The notes: a model not told the origin generated them from the letters alone. 64,000 nucleotides of DNA from Coleofasciculus sp. FACHB-T130 (GCF_014695375.1 NZ_JACJOG010000048.1:1-64000), one strand, 5' to 3'. Positions 45,805-55,054 are shown, numbered from the stretch's first letter. A program made the numbers and translations.

Positions 45805-46025
45805 ATTTGCAGATACAGATACAGATATAGTGCGATCGCAACCTCAATCTGGGCATAATCGCACTATACTCACACAAATAAATTCGTCGCTATTCTATCC
45901 CTCTCCTCCTCTGTGCCTCTGCGATGCGATAATCTTTCATCCACCGATATCCCCGTGCTAACCTGTTGAGAATCATTACGCTGATACACTTGTACCTACC
46001 CGAACAGCCTAATTGACCAGCACCT

Positions 46026-49000
46026 ATGGTCTATGTCAAGCGAGTGGAACTCAGTAACTTCAAATCCTTCGGCGGCACCACCTCAATTCCGTTGCTGCCG
46101 GGGTTTACCGTGGTTTCTGGCCCTAATGGTTCGGGGAAGTCGAATATTCTCGATGCGCTGCTGTTTTGCCTCGGACTCGCCAGTTCTAAGGGAATGCGGG
46201 CGGAACGCTTGCCAGATTTGGTGAATCACAACCAAACCCATCGCGGCACGGTAGAAACTAGCGTGACGGTGACGTTTGATTTGTCTGATGTACCGGATGC
46301 TTTCTCAGATGAGGAGGAGGAAACGCACAATGGGCAAGGAGAAAATCCTGACGATCCCACCCTGCCACCCCTTAAAAAGGGGGGGAGAAATGATAACTCA
46401 GACTGGAGTGTGACGCGGAAACTGCGAGTCACTCAGCAAGGCACGTACACCTCGAATTACTACATCAACGGCGCATCCTGCAACCTTACCGAACTCCACG
46501 AACAAATGAACCGCCTGCGGATTTATCCAGAAGGCTACAACGTGGTGTTGCAAGGGGATGTCACCGGGATTATTTCGATGAACCCGCGAGAACGGCGGGA
46601 AATTATTGATGAATTGGCTGGTGTGGCGACCTTTGACCGAAAAATTGTGCAGGCGAAGAACACGCTAGATTCGGTTAAAGAGCGGGAAGATAGCTGTCGG
46701 ATTGTCGAGGCGGAACTGGTTGCCCAACGCGATCGCTTATCTCAAGATCGCATCAAAGCTGAAAAATACCAAAAACTTCGCGCCGAACTTCAGCAGAAAG
46801 AACAGTGGGAAGTTGTTCTAAAATGGCGCAGTCTTCAACAACAAGAGCAACGCCTCAAAGAGCAAATCGCCGCAGGCGATCGCACTTCCGTTGAGTTAAC
46901 CACCCAACTAACTGCCCTGTATGCTCAAATCCAGCAAGCCACGGCAGAACTCGACCAACTGAATATCCAAGTGAAAGCGCTGGGGGAAGAAGAACTTCTG
47001 GCTTTGCAATCGGTTCTCGCGACTCAGGAAGCGGAACGGCGTGCGGCTCAACGCCAGCAGCGCGAGTTAGAAATAGCCCTTGGGACGACGACAGCGAATA
47101 TAGAACACGAGGAGCGAAGTCTTCAACAACACCAGCAAACACTGCAACATCTGACTGAGGAGAAACACGATGTAGAGACGCGATCGCTCTTTTCTCTACG
47201 TGCCGCACGGGATGAAGCGCAGCAAGTGTTAGAGGAAAGACGGGAAGCCGCCAGTGCGATCGCTGCCGCCTCAGAAGCTTGGGTGCAGCAACAAACCCTG
47301 GTAAACCGCCAAATCGAAACTTTACTGCAAACGGTCGAACCGCAACGGACAGAGCAAGCGCAATTGAGAGAGCGTTATGCCAACTTGGGGCGGCAAATCG
47401 AGGAGCAAAGCCAGCTTTTACAAACAATCGAGCCAGAAATTACCACAAAACAGTCCCGTTTGGCTGATTTTGAAATCCAACTCAATGATTATGCCCAAGA
47501 AATCCAATCTTTAGCCCAATCTCTCGCAGCAGCCGAACACGAACTGCAAATCCAGCAAGAGACTCAGAAGCGACTGCTACAAGAGCAACGAGACAAACAG
47601 CGCCAACTGGATAAACTCGAAGCGCAAGCCCAAGCCGAGCAAGAAGCCCAAGGCACTTTCGCCACCAAAGTAATTCTCCAATCTGGATTACCCGGCGTTT
47701 GTGGTTTAGTTGCCCAGCTAGGGCGCGTGGAACCCCGCTATCAGCTGGCGCTAGAAACCGCTGCTGGTGCGCGTCTGGGAAATCTCGTAGTAGAAGATGA
47801 CGGTGTGGCAGCGGCGGGAATCGAACTGCTGAAACAGAAACGGGCAGGGCGGATCACGTTCTTACCCTTGAATAAAATTCAGCCGCCGCGATTTTCCCAA
47901 ACGGTGGCGCTGAGTTATGCCAATGGATTTATTGACTATGCGGTGAATTTGATTGACTGTGAGGCGCGATATCGGGATATCTTCGCCTACGTCTTCGGCA
48001 GTACCGTTGTCTTTGAAACGCTCAGTGATGCGCGTCGTCACTTGGGGCAGCACCGGATTGTCACCGTCGATGGGGAACTGTTGGAGAGCAGCGGGGCGAT
48101 GACGGGTGGCAGTAGCAATCAACGTTCTGGGCTGCATTTTGGAACGGCTGACGCGGCAGAATCGGCAGAAGCAGCGGCGTTAAGAAATCGCTTGCAAGAG
48201 ATTGAGCGAATTTTAGATCGCTGTGGTGAGATTATCCATTCTCTGACCGCAAAAACCAAGCATCTGAGTCAAGAATTGACGGAGGCGAAGGCGAAGCGGC
48301 GGGAACAAGAACTGCAATGCCAACAGTTGCAAAAGGAAATTAAGAACTTAATTGCCCAAGCGGAACAAGGGCGATCGCTTCTTTCTAAAAATACCCAAGA
48401 ATTCCACACTGCTGAGTCTCGCTTAGCCTCTCTCGATGCCGAATTACCGGCGCAGGAAGCGCAACTGCAACAATTGCGGCAAGCTTTAGCAGAATTAGAA
48501 CAATCTCAAACTTCAAGCGAATGGCAACAAATTCAGGCGACGATTAAAACTGGCGAACAACAACTACAAGAACGAGAAAAAGCGCTTCGGGCTGCTGAGC
48601 AAAGATTAAAAGATTTGGAAAATCAGCAACAGCGATCGCAAGAAAAAATCCAAGAATGTCAGCAGCGCTTGCAAGAATATCGCACGCAACAGATAGAGCA
48701 ACAAAATCAGCTAACAGCACTCAACACTAAAGCCGAAGAACTTATCACTCAAATTGCCCAAACCCAAGCCGGATTAAAACAGCAAGAGGAGAAATTAGGG
48801 GAAATTAAACAACAACGCGATCGCGCCGAACAAGAATTGCGATCGCGTCATCTTTCCCAACAGCAGCTGGAATGGCAACTGCAAAAACTCCAAGAAACCC
48901 AACAACAGCATCGGGAAGCCTTAGCCACCGTGCAACCGCAGCTAGAAGCACAACAAGCAGAATTACCCGATCCGCTGCCAGAAGTGCCCATGCTTGTCAA

Positions 49001-49712
49001 TCCGGGTTCTACTGAGACGGAAGCGATCGCCTTTGACTCCTTAATCGCTCAACTCGAACAATTGCAAAAAGAAATGCGAGCGATCGCCAAACGCCTGCAA
49101 GCAATGGAACCCGTCAATATGCTGGCGTTAGAAGAATACGAACGTACCACCACCCGATTAGAAGAACTCACTCAGAAATTAGCAACATTAGAAGCAGAAC
49201 GCACCGAATTGTTATTGCGAATTGAAAATTTCACCACCCTCCGACGCCGCGCCTTCCAAGAAGCCTTCGATGCAGTCAATCAAAACTTTCAGTCAATATT
49301 TGCCGAACTTTCCGATGGCGATGGCTACTTACAACTCGACGATTCTGAAGATCCTTTCGTTGGAGGTTTAAACCTCGTTGCACACCCCAAAGGCAAACCC
49401 GTACAGCGGCTTGCTTCCATGTCCGGCGGCGAAAAATCCCTCACCGCCCTGAGTTTCATCTTTGCCCTGCAACGCTACCGTCCCTCGCCATTCTATGCTT
49501 TTGATGAAGTCGATATGTTTTTGGATGGGGCAAACGTAGAGCGATTAGCTAGAATGATTAAACAACAAGCGATGCAGGCGCAGTTTATTGTTGTGAGTCT
49601 CCGACGCCCTATGATTGAGTCATCTGAACGCACGATCGGCGTCACTCAGGCGCGAGGAGCTTACACCCAAGTTTTGGGACTAAAATTGCAGTCTCAAAAA
49701 GAGTCTGTATGA
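46026..49712 (+). CDS. smc: Chromosome segregation protein SMC
   Basis: A 1228-aa ABC-type ATPase that organises and segregates the chromosome. Walker A is SGPNGSGKSNILDALLF. Two long coiled-coil arms (about 180-540 and 720-1050) flank the hinge (about 545-690, SGLPGVCGLVAQLGRVEPRYQLALE). The C-terminal head has the signature SMSGGEKSLTALSF and Walker B PFYAFDEVDMFLDGANVERLA. Near residue 115 a linker DDPTLPPLKKGGRND interrupts the N-terminal head; it is encoded by a CCCCTTAAAAAGGGGG palindrome and looks like an inserted repeat. The 3' neighbour is the PRC-barrel gene, 52 bases away. Confidence 0.97.
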   Translation: MVYVKRVELSNFKSFGGTTSIPLLPGFTVVSGPNGSGKSNILDALLFCLGLASSKGMRAERLPDLVNHNQTHRGTVETSVTVTFDLSDVPDAFSDEEEETHNGQGENPDDPTLPPLKKGGRNDNSDWSVTRKLRVTQQGTYTSNYYINGASCNLTELHEQMNRLRIYPEGYNVVLQGDVTGIISMNPRERREIIDELAGVATFDRKIVQAKNTLDSVKEREDSCRIVEAELVAQRDRLSQDRIKAEKYQKLRAELQQKEQWEVVLKWRSLQQQEQRLKEQIAAGDRTSVELTTQLTALYAQIQQATAELDQLNIQVKALGEEELLALQSVLATQEAERRAAQRQQRELEIALGTTTANIEHEERSLQQHQQTLQHLTEEKHDVETRSLFSLRAARDEAQQVLEERREAASAIAAASEAWVQQQTLVNRQIETLLQTVEPQRTEQAQLRERYANLGRQIEEQSQLLQTIEPEITTKQSRLADFEIQLNDYAQEIQSLAQSLAAAEHELQIQQETQKRLLQEQRDKQRQLDKLEAQAQAEQEAQGTFATKVILQSGLPGVCGLVAQLGRVEPRYQLALETAAGARLGNLVVEDDGVAAAGIELLKQKRAGRITFLPLNKIQPPRFSQTVALSYANGFIDYAVNLIDCEARYRDIFAYVFGSTVVFETLSDARRHLGQHRIVTVDGELLESSGAMTGGSSNQRSGLHFGTADAAESAEAAALRNRLQEIERILDRCGEIIHSLTAKTKHLSQELTEAKAKRREQELQCQQLQKEIKNLIAQAEQGRSLLSKNTQEFHTAESRLASLDAELPAQEAQLQQLRQALAELEQSQTSSEWQQIQATIKTGEQQLQEREKALRAAEQRLKDLENQQQRSQEKIQECQQRLQEYRTQQIEQQNQLTALNTKAEELITQIAQTQAGLKQQEEKLGEIKQQRDRAEQELRSRHLSQQQLEWQLQKLQETQQQHREALATVQPQLEAQQAELPDPLPEVPMLVNPGSTETEAIAFDSLIAQLEQLQKEMRAIAKRLQAMEPVNMLALEEYERTTTRLEELTQKLATLEAERTELLLRIENFTTLRRRAFQEAFDAVNQNFQSIFAELSDGDGYLQLDDSEDPFVGGLNLVAHPKGKPVQRLASMSGGEKSLTALSFIFALQRYRPSPFYAFDEVDMFLDGANVERLARMIKQQAMQAQFIVVSLRRPMIESSERTIGVTQARGAYTQVLGLKLQSQKESV
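46365..46385. repeat. Palindromic repeat inside smc
   Basis: CCACCCCTTAAAAAGGGGGGG is nearly self-complementary around TTAA. It encodes the acidic-to-basic linker LPPLKKGG in an SMC region that should be a compact domain. Similar C-run/G-run palindromes are frequent between cyanobacterial genes. Confidence 0.6.
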
Positions 49713-49764
49713 TTTGAATTAGTATTAGTAACTAATAGGATTCGAGATCGGGATTCGGCCTCCA

Positions 49765-50754
49765 ATGACATCTGAACAAATCCGTCAACGCTCCGACATT
49801 TTAAATACCCAAGTCATCACCCGCGACACTGGTAAGCGCGTGGGTGTTGTCAAGGAGCTATTGGTAGACATCGATCAGCGCAAGGTTGTGGCGCTCGGTT
49901 TGCGAGACAATCTGCTCTCGATTGCGGGAATGCCCCGGTATATGCTCCTTGATAGCATCCGTCAGATGGGCGATGTGATCTTGGTTGAAGATGACGACGT
50001 TATTGAAGATATCGACGTTGATGCCTACAGCACCCTGATCAACAGCGAAGTGATTACGGAAACGGGCGAACTTCTAGGGAGAGTCCGGAGTTTCAAGTTC
50101 GATCCTGACAGTGGCAAAGTTTACTCCTTGATCGTTGCATCTTTGGGGTTGCCGCAAATTCCCGACCAGGTGATTAGCACCTATGAGCTGCCGATAGAGG
50201 AAATTGTCAGCAGTGGCCCGAATCGATTAATTGTATTTGAAGGCTCCGAAGAGCGTCTCGTTCAGCTAACGGTGGGCGTTTTAGAGCGTCTGGGCATTGG
50301 CAGAGCGCCTTGGGAACGAGAAGACGAGGAAGCTTACTTCCAGCCGACGGTTGCATCGGACAAGCAGCTGGGAACTGGCATCCCCATTCGCACCCCGACT
50401 GTCACGCCACTCCGCACTTCCACCCCGGTTGTTGAAAACCGCTGGGATGAGGACGAGTGGGACGAACCAGAACCAGAGCCAGTTCGGAAGCGCCAAGCCG
50501 AATCCATTTATTACGAAGAAGACGACGAAGAGGATAACTGGAGCGAGGCGACAACCGAAACGCGGGGCGTTCGCTATGAAGATCGACCCTACGTGGAATC
50601 TGAGCCATACGACGACGAAGAGGACTACGAAGAAGACGCATATGAGGAGAAAGATGTTTGGGAAGATGCTGAGGAGCCAGAACCTTACAAAGCGCCCCGC
50701 CTAAACATTCCTGAAAAAACCAAAGCGCCGGAGTACGAAGACGGCACCTATTAA
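49765..50754 (+). CDS. PRC-barrel domain protein with acidic tail
   Basis: A 329-aa protein. Two PRC-barrel units are visible: one around LNTQVITRDTGKRVGVVKELLVDIDQRKVVALGL and a second at SEVITETGELLGRVRSFKFDPDSGKVYSLIVASLG. The C-terminal third is disordered, strongly acidic and rich in Glu/Asp/Tyr (DEDEWDEPEPEP, DDEEDYEEDAYEEKDVWEDAEE). PRC-barrel proteins of cyanobacteria are thought to bind membranes or the photosynthetic apparatus; the exact role is not known. It follows smc and ends before a repeat element and a strong terminator. Confidence 0.87.
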   Translation: MTSEQIRQRSDILNTQVITRDTGKRVGVVKELLVDIDQRKVVALGLRDNLLSIAGMPRYMLLDSIRQMGDVILVEDDDVIEDIDVDAYSTLINSEVITETGELLGRVRSFKFDPDSGKVYSLIVASLGLPQIPDQVISTYELPIEEIVSSGPNRLIVFEGSEERLVQLTVGVLERLGIGRAPWEREDEEAYFQPTVASDKQLGTGIPIRTPTVTPLRTSTPVVENRWDEDEWDEPEPEPVRKRQAESIYYEEDDEEDNWSEATTETRGVRYEDRPYVESEPYDDEEDYEEDAYEEKDVWEDAEEPEPYKAPRLNIPEKTKAPEYEDGTY

Positions 50755-50870
50755 GGTGAACCCCACCCCAGTCCCTCCTCGTTCACGGGGAGGGGTTCAA
50801 TATTCGCCCCTCTCTGTGAACGGAGAGGGGTTGGGGGTGAGGTTCCGAGTCTATCCACAAAGAGTGAGAA
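50755..50870. repeat. Dispersed palindromic element, copy C
   Basis: Inverted ends: GAACCCCACCCCAGTCCCTC on the left and GGGGTTGGGGGTGAGGTTCC on the right. CGTTCACGGGGAGGGG and CTGTGAACGGAGAGG lie inside. It is followed by AGAGTGAGAA, a flank also present right of copy B. Confidence 0.75.
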
Positions 50871-50876
50871 TCTAAG

Positions 50877-50920
50877 TCCCAGCCGATGCTTCTAACTTGC
50901 TTTAGAAGCATCGGCTGGGA
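50877..50920. terminator. Strong hairpin between convergent genes
   Basis: TCCCAGCCGATGCTTCTAA and TTAGAAGCATCGGCTGGGA form a perfect 19-base stem with a 6-base loop. TTTT follows on the plus strand. It lies between the PRC-barrel gene (plus) and the secreted-protein gene (minus) and should stop transcription from both sides. Confidence 0.9.
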
Positions 50921-50969
50921 TTTTCATTTGGGAAAATTCCACATCGCGTTGCAATGTCTCCTAGCATCT

Positions 50970-51653
50970 TTACTTTCTTCGCCGCCAGACAAACCAAGCG
51001 ATTCCCAGTCCGAGAAGGACAAATAAAGCGATCGCACTAGGGAATGCCAAGCGATTCGCGCTAGCGGAAGCCAAGGTATCCCCAGGAACTGGCTCCTGAG
51101 TAGACGGCTGGCTAGATTGACTGACTTTTGGCACCGCCGTCCCTGCTGCCACGGTAACGGGAAATTTCAGCTCAAACGCCTGAAAATTTGCTCCCGATGT
51201 GGGTGTTCCCCTGAGTTGCAGCTGATAAGTCCCCGGCTTGGGGAAAACAATCTCGGCACCCGGAATGCCTTGATACCCTTCTGCGGAAATGGCTTTCAGT
51301 GGGGGTGACAAGACGGGGACGGCGTTTGGGGGGCGGGGTTCAGAGTAGACAGTTAACTGACAATTACACTGCTGCAAGGGGATGACGTGACCCCCTTTGC
51401 GCGTGAGTGCAAACCAGGTAAGAGAAGGTTCTCCAGCTTTGGGGTTGTCATTGGGTTCGATGTGCAGGGTGCCACCGACATCTTCTGCAATCTGCACCTT
51501 ATGGGCAGCAGCGGGTGTAACCAGTAGTGTCAGGAAGAACACCGTTTCACCCATTGTCTGCAACAAATACCTGCGATTCCCCCAACCCTTTTGATTAAGA
51601 TACGGTTGGTCAATTTGTAAAGAGCTTTTACCGAGACTGGGAAGGAGGGACAT
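50970..51653 (-). CDS. Secreted membrane-anchored protein paired with the SafE-type gene
   Basis: A protein of about 227 aa. The signal region is RRYLLQTMGETVFFLTLLVTPAAAHK, leaving a mature protein starting near His-Lys. A beta-rich domain follows (residues about 55-160), containing GGHVIPLQQCNCQLTVY and a DUF-like Ig pattern (FPKPGTYQLQLRG). A Ser/Pro/Thr linker precedes one C-terminal helix (FPSAIALFVLLGLGIAWFVWRRRK). I do not recognise a named family; a His-led mature end and CxC suggest metal handling, only as inference. It overlaps the upstream SafE-type gene by 26 bases, so the two are probably translationally coupled. Confidence 0.7.
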   Translation of the reverse strand: MSLLPSLGKSSLQIDQPYLNQKGWGNRRYLLQTMGETVFFLTLLVTPAAAHKVQIAEDVGGTLHIEPNDNPKAGEPSLTWFALTRKGGHVIPLQQCNCQLTVYSEPRPPNAVPVLSPPLKAISAEGYQGIPGAEIVFPKPGTYQLQLRGTPTSGANFQAFELKFPVTVAAGTAVPKVSQSSQPSTQEPVPGDTLASASANRLAFPSAIALFVLLGLGIAWFVWRRRK

Positions 51654-52905
51654 ATAATTTTTCAAGTGAAAAAAGTGACCAAATCCAGCGAACTCGCACC
51701 AGCAATACAGCCAACGCCACCATTCCCAGTAAGACTACCCGCAGCTGATTCGCCCAAGCCCCCCCTAAAGTACCGAGATAATGGGAACCGATTAGCACCG
51801 CATGAATTACACACAGGAGAAACGCTGGAATGCTCAGCAGATGAATCTGTCGCCAGCGTTTGCCTAAAGATTTCTGTATCCGGTCAAAACTGGTTAGTGC
51901 CGCTGGAGTCATCAACGCCAAAGCGATCGCTCCCGCGCCCACTCCCCATTGATGCACCGGCAGCATAAAAAACACCGCGTTGAAATTCCAGTTCAGCGTA
52001 TGCTCTACCATGTGAAAAATGTGGGCAAGGGACAGCACATAAGCTCCCACTCCCAAGGCGCGGCGGTAATGTAACAATTGTGCCCAGAAGCGGCTAACCG
52101 GACGGGCAATCAGCGCCAGCATCAAACACAGTAACGCCGCGTGTCCTGTGTAATCTACCATTGTGTCGCCGGTTCGCATCAGGGTGAGGATACCAATCGT
52201 CAGCGTCACCCAACCGCCCAACCGAAACAACTGGCTGCGTTTGTCAGCACTTAATTTAGATGCCGACACTCCGACGCCCAGCATCATTGGGAGCGTTCCT
52301 AGCCCAAAAGCCAGCATGGTTGCGGCTCCCATCCAGAGACTGCCCGTTTCCGCTGCCTTGAGTTGAGCCGCATACAAGAATCCGCAGGGAATTAAGCCCC
52401 AAACCAGCCCCAATAAAGCCGGTGTTAAGGAGGGACGATTTTGGCGATCGCTTGTAGATACCCCTCCGGGCGGCGGCTGGCTCGATTTCAGTGACAGCTT
52501 GACCATTGCGGCGTTCAGACGATTGTGCCAGATGCCTTGCTTGAGGGGATGTAAAATCGGGAGCCGAGGCAGGAAATCTGGTTTAATCTGTGCCAAGCCA
52601 AACCAGATCAGCATCAGTCCGGTCAAAATAGCGATCGCGCGGCGCAAGTCACTTCCGATTCCAGCGAATTGCCCTCCGGCAATTAATAGAGAACCCAGTG
52701 CCCCAAGTCCAATACCCGTGAGGGTATAACTAACAATCCGCCCCAAATTTAATAGCCCGTGAAAATACAGTTGCTGCTGCCAGCGGGGAGCGGTATTTTG
52801 CTGATGGGACAGGGAAAACGCTACGGTGAGAGGGCCACACATTCCCACGCAGTGACCAAAACTCCCCAAAAATCCCAGAGCCATGACTAGCAACAAATCC
52901 AACAT
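51628..52905 (-). CDS. SafE/UreH-type membrane protein with C-terminal haem-binding-like helices
   Basis: A 425-aa inner-membrane protein. The N-terminal half (about 1-255) is a sulphite exporter TauE/SafE or UreH_2 domain with the metal-binding-like GHCVGMCGPLTVAFSL and GLVWGLIPCGFLYAA. The C-terminal half (about 275-415) has four or five helices with His residues (LSLAHIFHMVEHTLNWNFN, QIHLLSIPAFLLCVIHAVLIGSHY) recalling ferric-reductase-like or cytochrome b-type segments. Related proteins take part in copper delivery or cytochrome maturation. The two-domain form suggests coupling of metal handling with haem. Substrate not determinable here. Confidence 0.78.
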   Translation of the reverse strand: MLDLLLVMALGFLGSFGHCVGMCGPLTVAFSLSHQQNTAPRWQQQLYFHGLLNLGRIVSYTLTGIGLGALGSLLIAGGQFAGIGSDLRRAIAILTGLMLIWFGLAQIKPDFLPRLPILHPLKQGIWHNRLNAAMVKLSLKSSQPPPGGVSTSDRQNRPSLTPALLGLVWGLIPCGFLYAAQLKAAETGSLWMGAATMLAFGLGTLPMMLGVGVSASKLSADKRSQLFRLGGWVTLTIGILTLMRTGDTMVDYTGHAALLCLMLALIARPVSRFWAQLLHYRRALGVGAYVLSLAHIFHMVEHTLNWNFNAVFFMLPVHQWGVGAGAIALALMTPAALTSFDRIQKSLGKRWRQIHLLSIPAFLLCVIHAVLIGSHYLGTLGGAWANQLRVVLLGMVALAVLLVRVRWIWSLFSLEKLYVPPSQSR

Positions 52906-53036
52906 TATGTTTGTTTCTTAGGAACCTCTCCAGCGGCTTGTTCGGTCGAAAGCTGGAATAGACCCAACTCCCTCAGTCGTTATTCTAGGTCTGGACGGGG
53001 GGCGGCGATAAACAAACGGTAATTTTAGGTAGAAAA

Positions 53037-54104
53037 ATGAGGAAATGGATAGTCTCGGTGTTAGCACTGGTCGCGATCGCAGTCGCCGTCAGCAGCCATG
53101 AATTCTTCCAGCCGCGATCGCAACCAGTCATTGAAAGCCGGGTAGAAAGCACTCCAGCACCTCCAGTCCAGCATTTCGACATAGCAGTGGCGTCTGAGAA
53201 ACCCGTCAATGCCCCGAATGTAGACCCAAAGCGGCTGATGGCGCACGTCAACGCATTAAACTTTCAGCGCTACACCCAGACAGAACGCGATCGCACTCGC
53301 AAATACCTGACGCAATCGCTCAAAAAGTTGGGCTGGTCGCCCGAATTACAAACTTTCGAGGGCGGCGTCAACGTTGTTGCGACTCGCAAAGGCACCGATA
53401 AGAAAGCGGGAACCGTTCTCATCGCCGCCCATTACGATACCGTTCCCGGTTCTCCTGGTGCCGATGACAATGCTAGCGGTGTTGCCGTAATTCTGGAAAT
53501 GGCTCATCTTTTCGGTTCCCGCCCCACTCCCCAGACATTACAATTAGCATTCTTTGACCAAGAAGAATTGGGACTCCGGGGCAGTCTTGCCTTTGCCGCA
53601 AAGCAGACAAATTTAGATAACCTGCGCGGCGTCATCGTCATGGATATGGTGGGCTATGCTTGCTACACCCCAGGCTGCCAGAAATTTCCCCCTGGTTTGC
53701 CCATCACTCCACCCAGCGATAAAGGCGACTTTCTAGCGGTCGTTGGGGACACCGAACACTTGCCACTGCTAGACGCTTTTAAAAAGTCCGCTCAACCCGG
53801 TTTACCCCTGGTTCTCACCGTACCCGTGCCTTTAAAAGGTCTCATGACCCCCGATGTGTTGCGTAGCGATCATGCGCCGTTCTGGTATCGGGGAGTGGGT
53901 GCAGTGCTGTTGACCGATACAGCGAATCTGCGGACTCCCCACTATCATCAGCCCAGCGATACGCCGACCAATTTAGATCGACCCTTCTTCCAAGGAGCCG
54001 CCCAGCTCGTTGCGAACGCGATCGCTCGGCTTTTGGAAAGCGATCGCCTGGAATCGGAGCCATCCACCTCCTCACCATCTGCTGGCAGCAATTTCGGGCA
54101 ATAA
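53037..54104 (+). CDS. M28 family zinc aminopeptidase
   Basis: A 355-aa peptidase with an N-terminal signal anchor (about 1-22). Zinc ligands are visible in the M28 order: His and Asp in IAAHYDTVPGSPGADDNASGVAV, the Glu pair in FDQEELGLRGS, the Asp in VIVMDMVGYA and the His in YHQPSDTPTN. Cys residues follow in YACYTPGCQKFPPG. It is probably periplasmic. Divergent from the SafE gene and followed by the regulator pair. Confidence 0.9.
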   Translation: MRKWIVSVLALVAIAVAVSSHEFFQPRSQPVIESRVESTPAPPVQHFDIAVASEKPVNAPNVDPKRLMAHVNALNFQRYTQTERDRTRKYLTQSLKKLGWSPELQTFEGGVNVVATRKGTDKKAGTVLIAAHYDTVPGSPGADDNASGVAVILEMAHLFGSRPTPQTLQLAFFDQEELGLRGSLAFAAKQTNLDNLRGVIVMDMVGYACYTPGCQKFPPGLPITPPSDKGDFLAVVGDTEHLPLLDAFKKSAQPGLPLVLTVPVPLKGLMTPDVLRSDHAPFWYRGVGAVLLTDTANLRTPHYHQPSDTPTNLDRPFFQGAAQLVANAIARLLESDRLESEPSTSSPSAGSNFGQ

Positions 54105-54240
54105 CGGCTGGCATTGCCCAAAAATAGTTGACGTTTTTTATATCCTATGCTAAAGAGCAATGCTTTAATCAGCTTCTCGGTGATACTCTAGGGAAACACC
54201 TAACTTTTCCCTAGTTTTTCACTTTTTCAGTGAAGCTCCT

Positions 54241-54924
54241 ATGAGAATTCTGCTAGTGGAAGATGAGCAATACCTTGCTAAAACCCTGAACCAAGCGCTC
54301 GTTGACCAAAATTATGTAGTTGATTTTTCCCCTGATGGTCAAGCCGGATGGGAGCAATCGCAAACCTTTCCCTACGACTTGATTATCTTGAATTTGTGCT
54401 TGCCGAACTTGAACGGTATCGACTTTTGCCGACAATTGCGGTGCATGGGCGATCGCACCCCTGTCCTCATCGTGGCGACTCAGGATAGCGCTGCTCAGAA
54501 GGTAATGGTATTAGATGCAGGCGCAGATGATTATGTTGTTTACCCCTATGACCAGCAAGAGTTACTCGCTCGCATCCGTGCTTTACTGCGTCGGGGTAGT
54601 TTGACGGTACCACCCATCCTTAACTGGGAAGGCTTGTGCTGTAACACGATTACCTGTGAAGTCACCTATGGCGGTCATCCTCTGGAATTGACGGCAAAAG
54701 AGTATCGCTTAATCGAGCTGTTCGTGCGAAATGGTCGCCGGGTGTGGAGTCGGAGTGCGATTCTCGACCGCCTTTGGCCCACTGAAGAAATCCCGCAAGA
54801 AGAAACAATCAAGACCCACATCAAGCGTTTACGGCAGAAATTGCAAGCGATTGGTGCCCCGAGTGATTTGATTGAAACTGTTTATGGTTTGGGCTATCGC
54901 TTGAAACAAGAGTCTCAGGTTTAA
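54241..54924 (+). CDS. OmpR-type regulator with a degenerate receiver
   Basis: A 227-aa response-regulator-like protein. The receiver (about 1-118) keeps the acidic pair (VEDE) but has Asn51 in IILNLCLPNLNG where the phospho-acceptor Asp should be, and Tyr in DDYVVYPYD in place of the conserved Lys. It should therefore not be controlled by ordinary phosphorylation. The winged-helix DNA-binding domain (about 128-224) is intact: LTAKEYRLIELFVRNGRRVWSR, ETIKTHIKRLRQKLQ and IETVYGLGYRL. The neighbour at 55168 shares this second domain but has no receiver, so the pair is a duplication followed by loss of signalling. Target genes are unknown. Confidence 0.9.
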   Translation: MRILLVEDEQYLAKTLNQALVDQNYVVDFSPDGQAGWEQSQTFPYDLIILNLCLPNLNGIDFCRQLRCMGDRTPVLIVATQDSAAQKVMVLDAGADDYVVYPYDQQELLARIRALLRRGSLTVPPILNWEGLCCNTITCEVTYGGHPLELTAKEYRLIELFVRNGRRVWSRSAILDRLWPTEEIPQEETIKTHIKRLRQKLQAIGAPSDLIETVYGLGYRLKQESQV

Positions 54925-55018
54925 GTAGCGTTCAGTGAAACGAGGGCGATCGCTTCATCGGAAGGGAAGTCCCCCAAACTATCGATTGAATCTTACCCTG
55001 ACCTCAGATTTTCACTTT

Positions 55019-55054
55019 TTGGCACTAACGTCATAGTTGGCACTAATGTCATAG
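55019..55054 (+). promoter_or_regulatory. Two 18-base tandem repeats upstream of the receiver-less regulator
   Basis: TTGGCACTAACGTCATAG is followed directly by TTGGCACTAATGTCATAG (one difference), 114 bases before the next start codon. Direct repeats are typical sites of OmpR-type dimers; these could be autoregulatory sites of the adjacent regulators. Binding is inference. Confidence 0.4.

Noticed and set aside
46855-47427. 190-codon minus-strand frame inside smc
   Set aside because: Antisense shadow of the SMC coiled coil; no recognisable domain.
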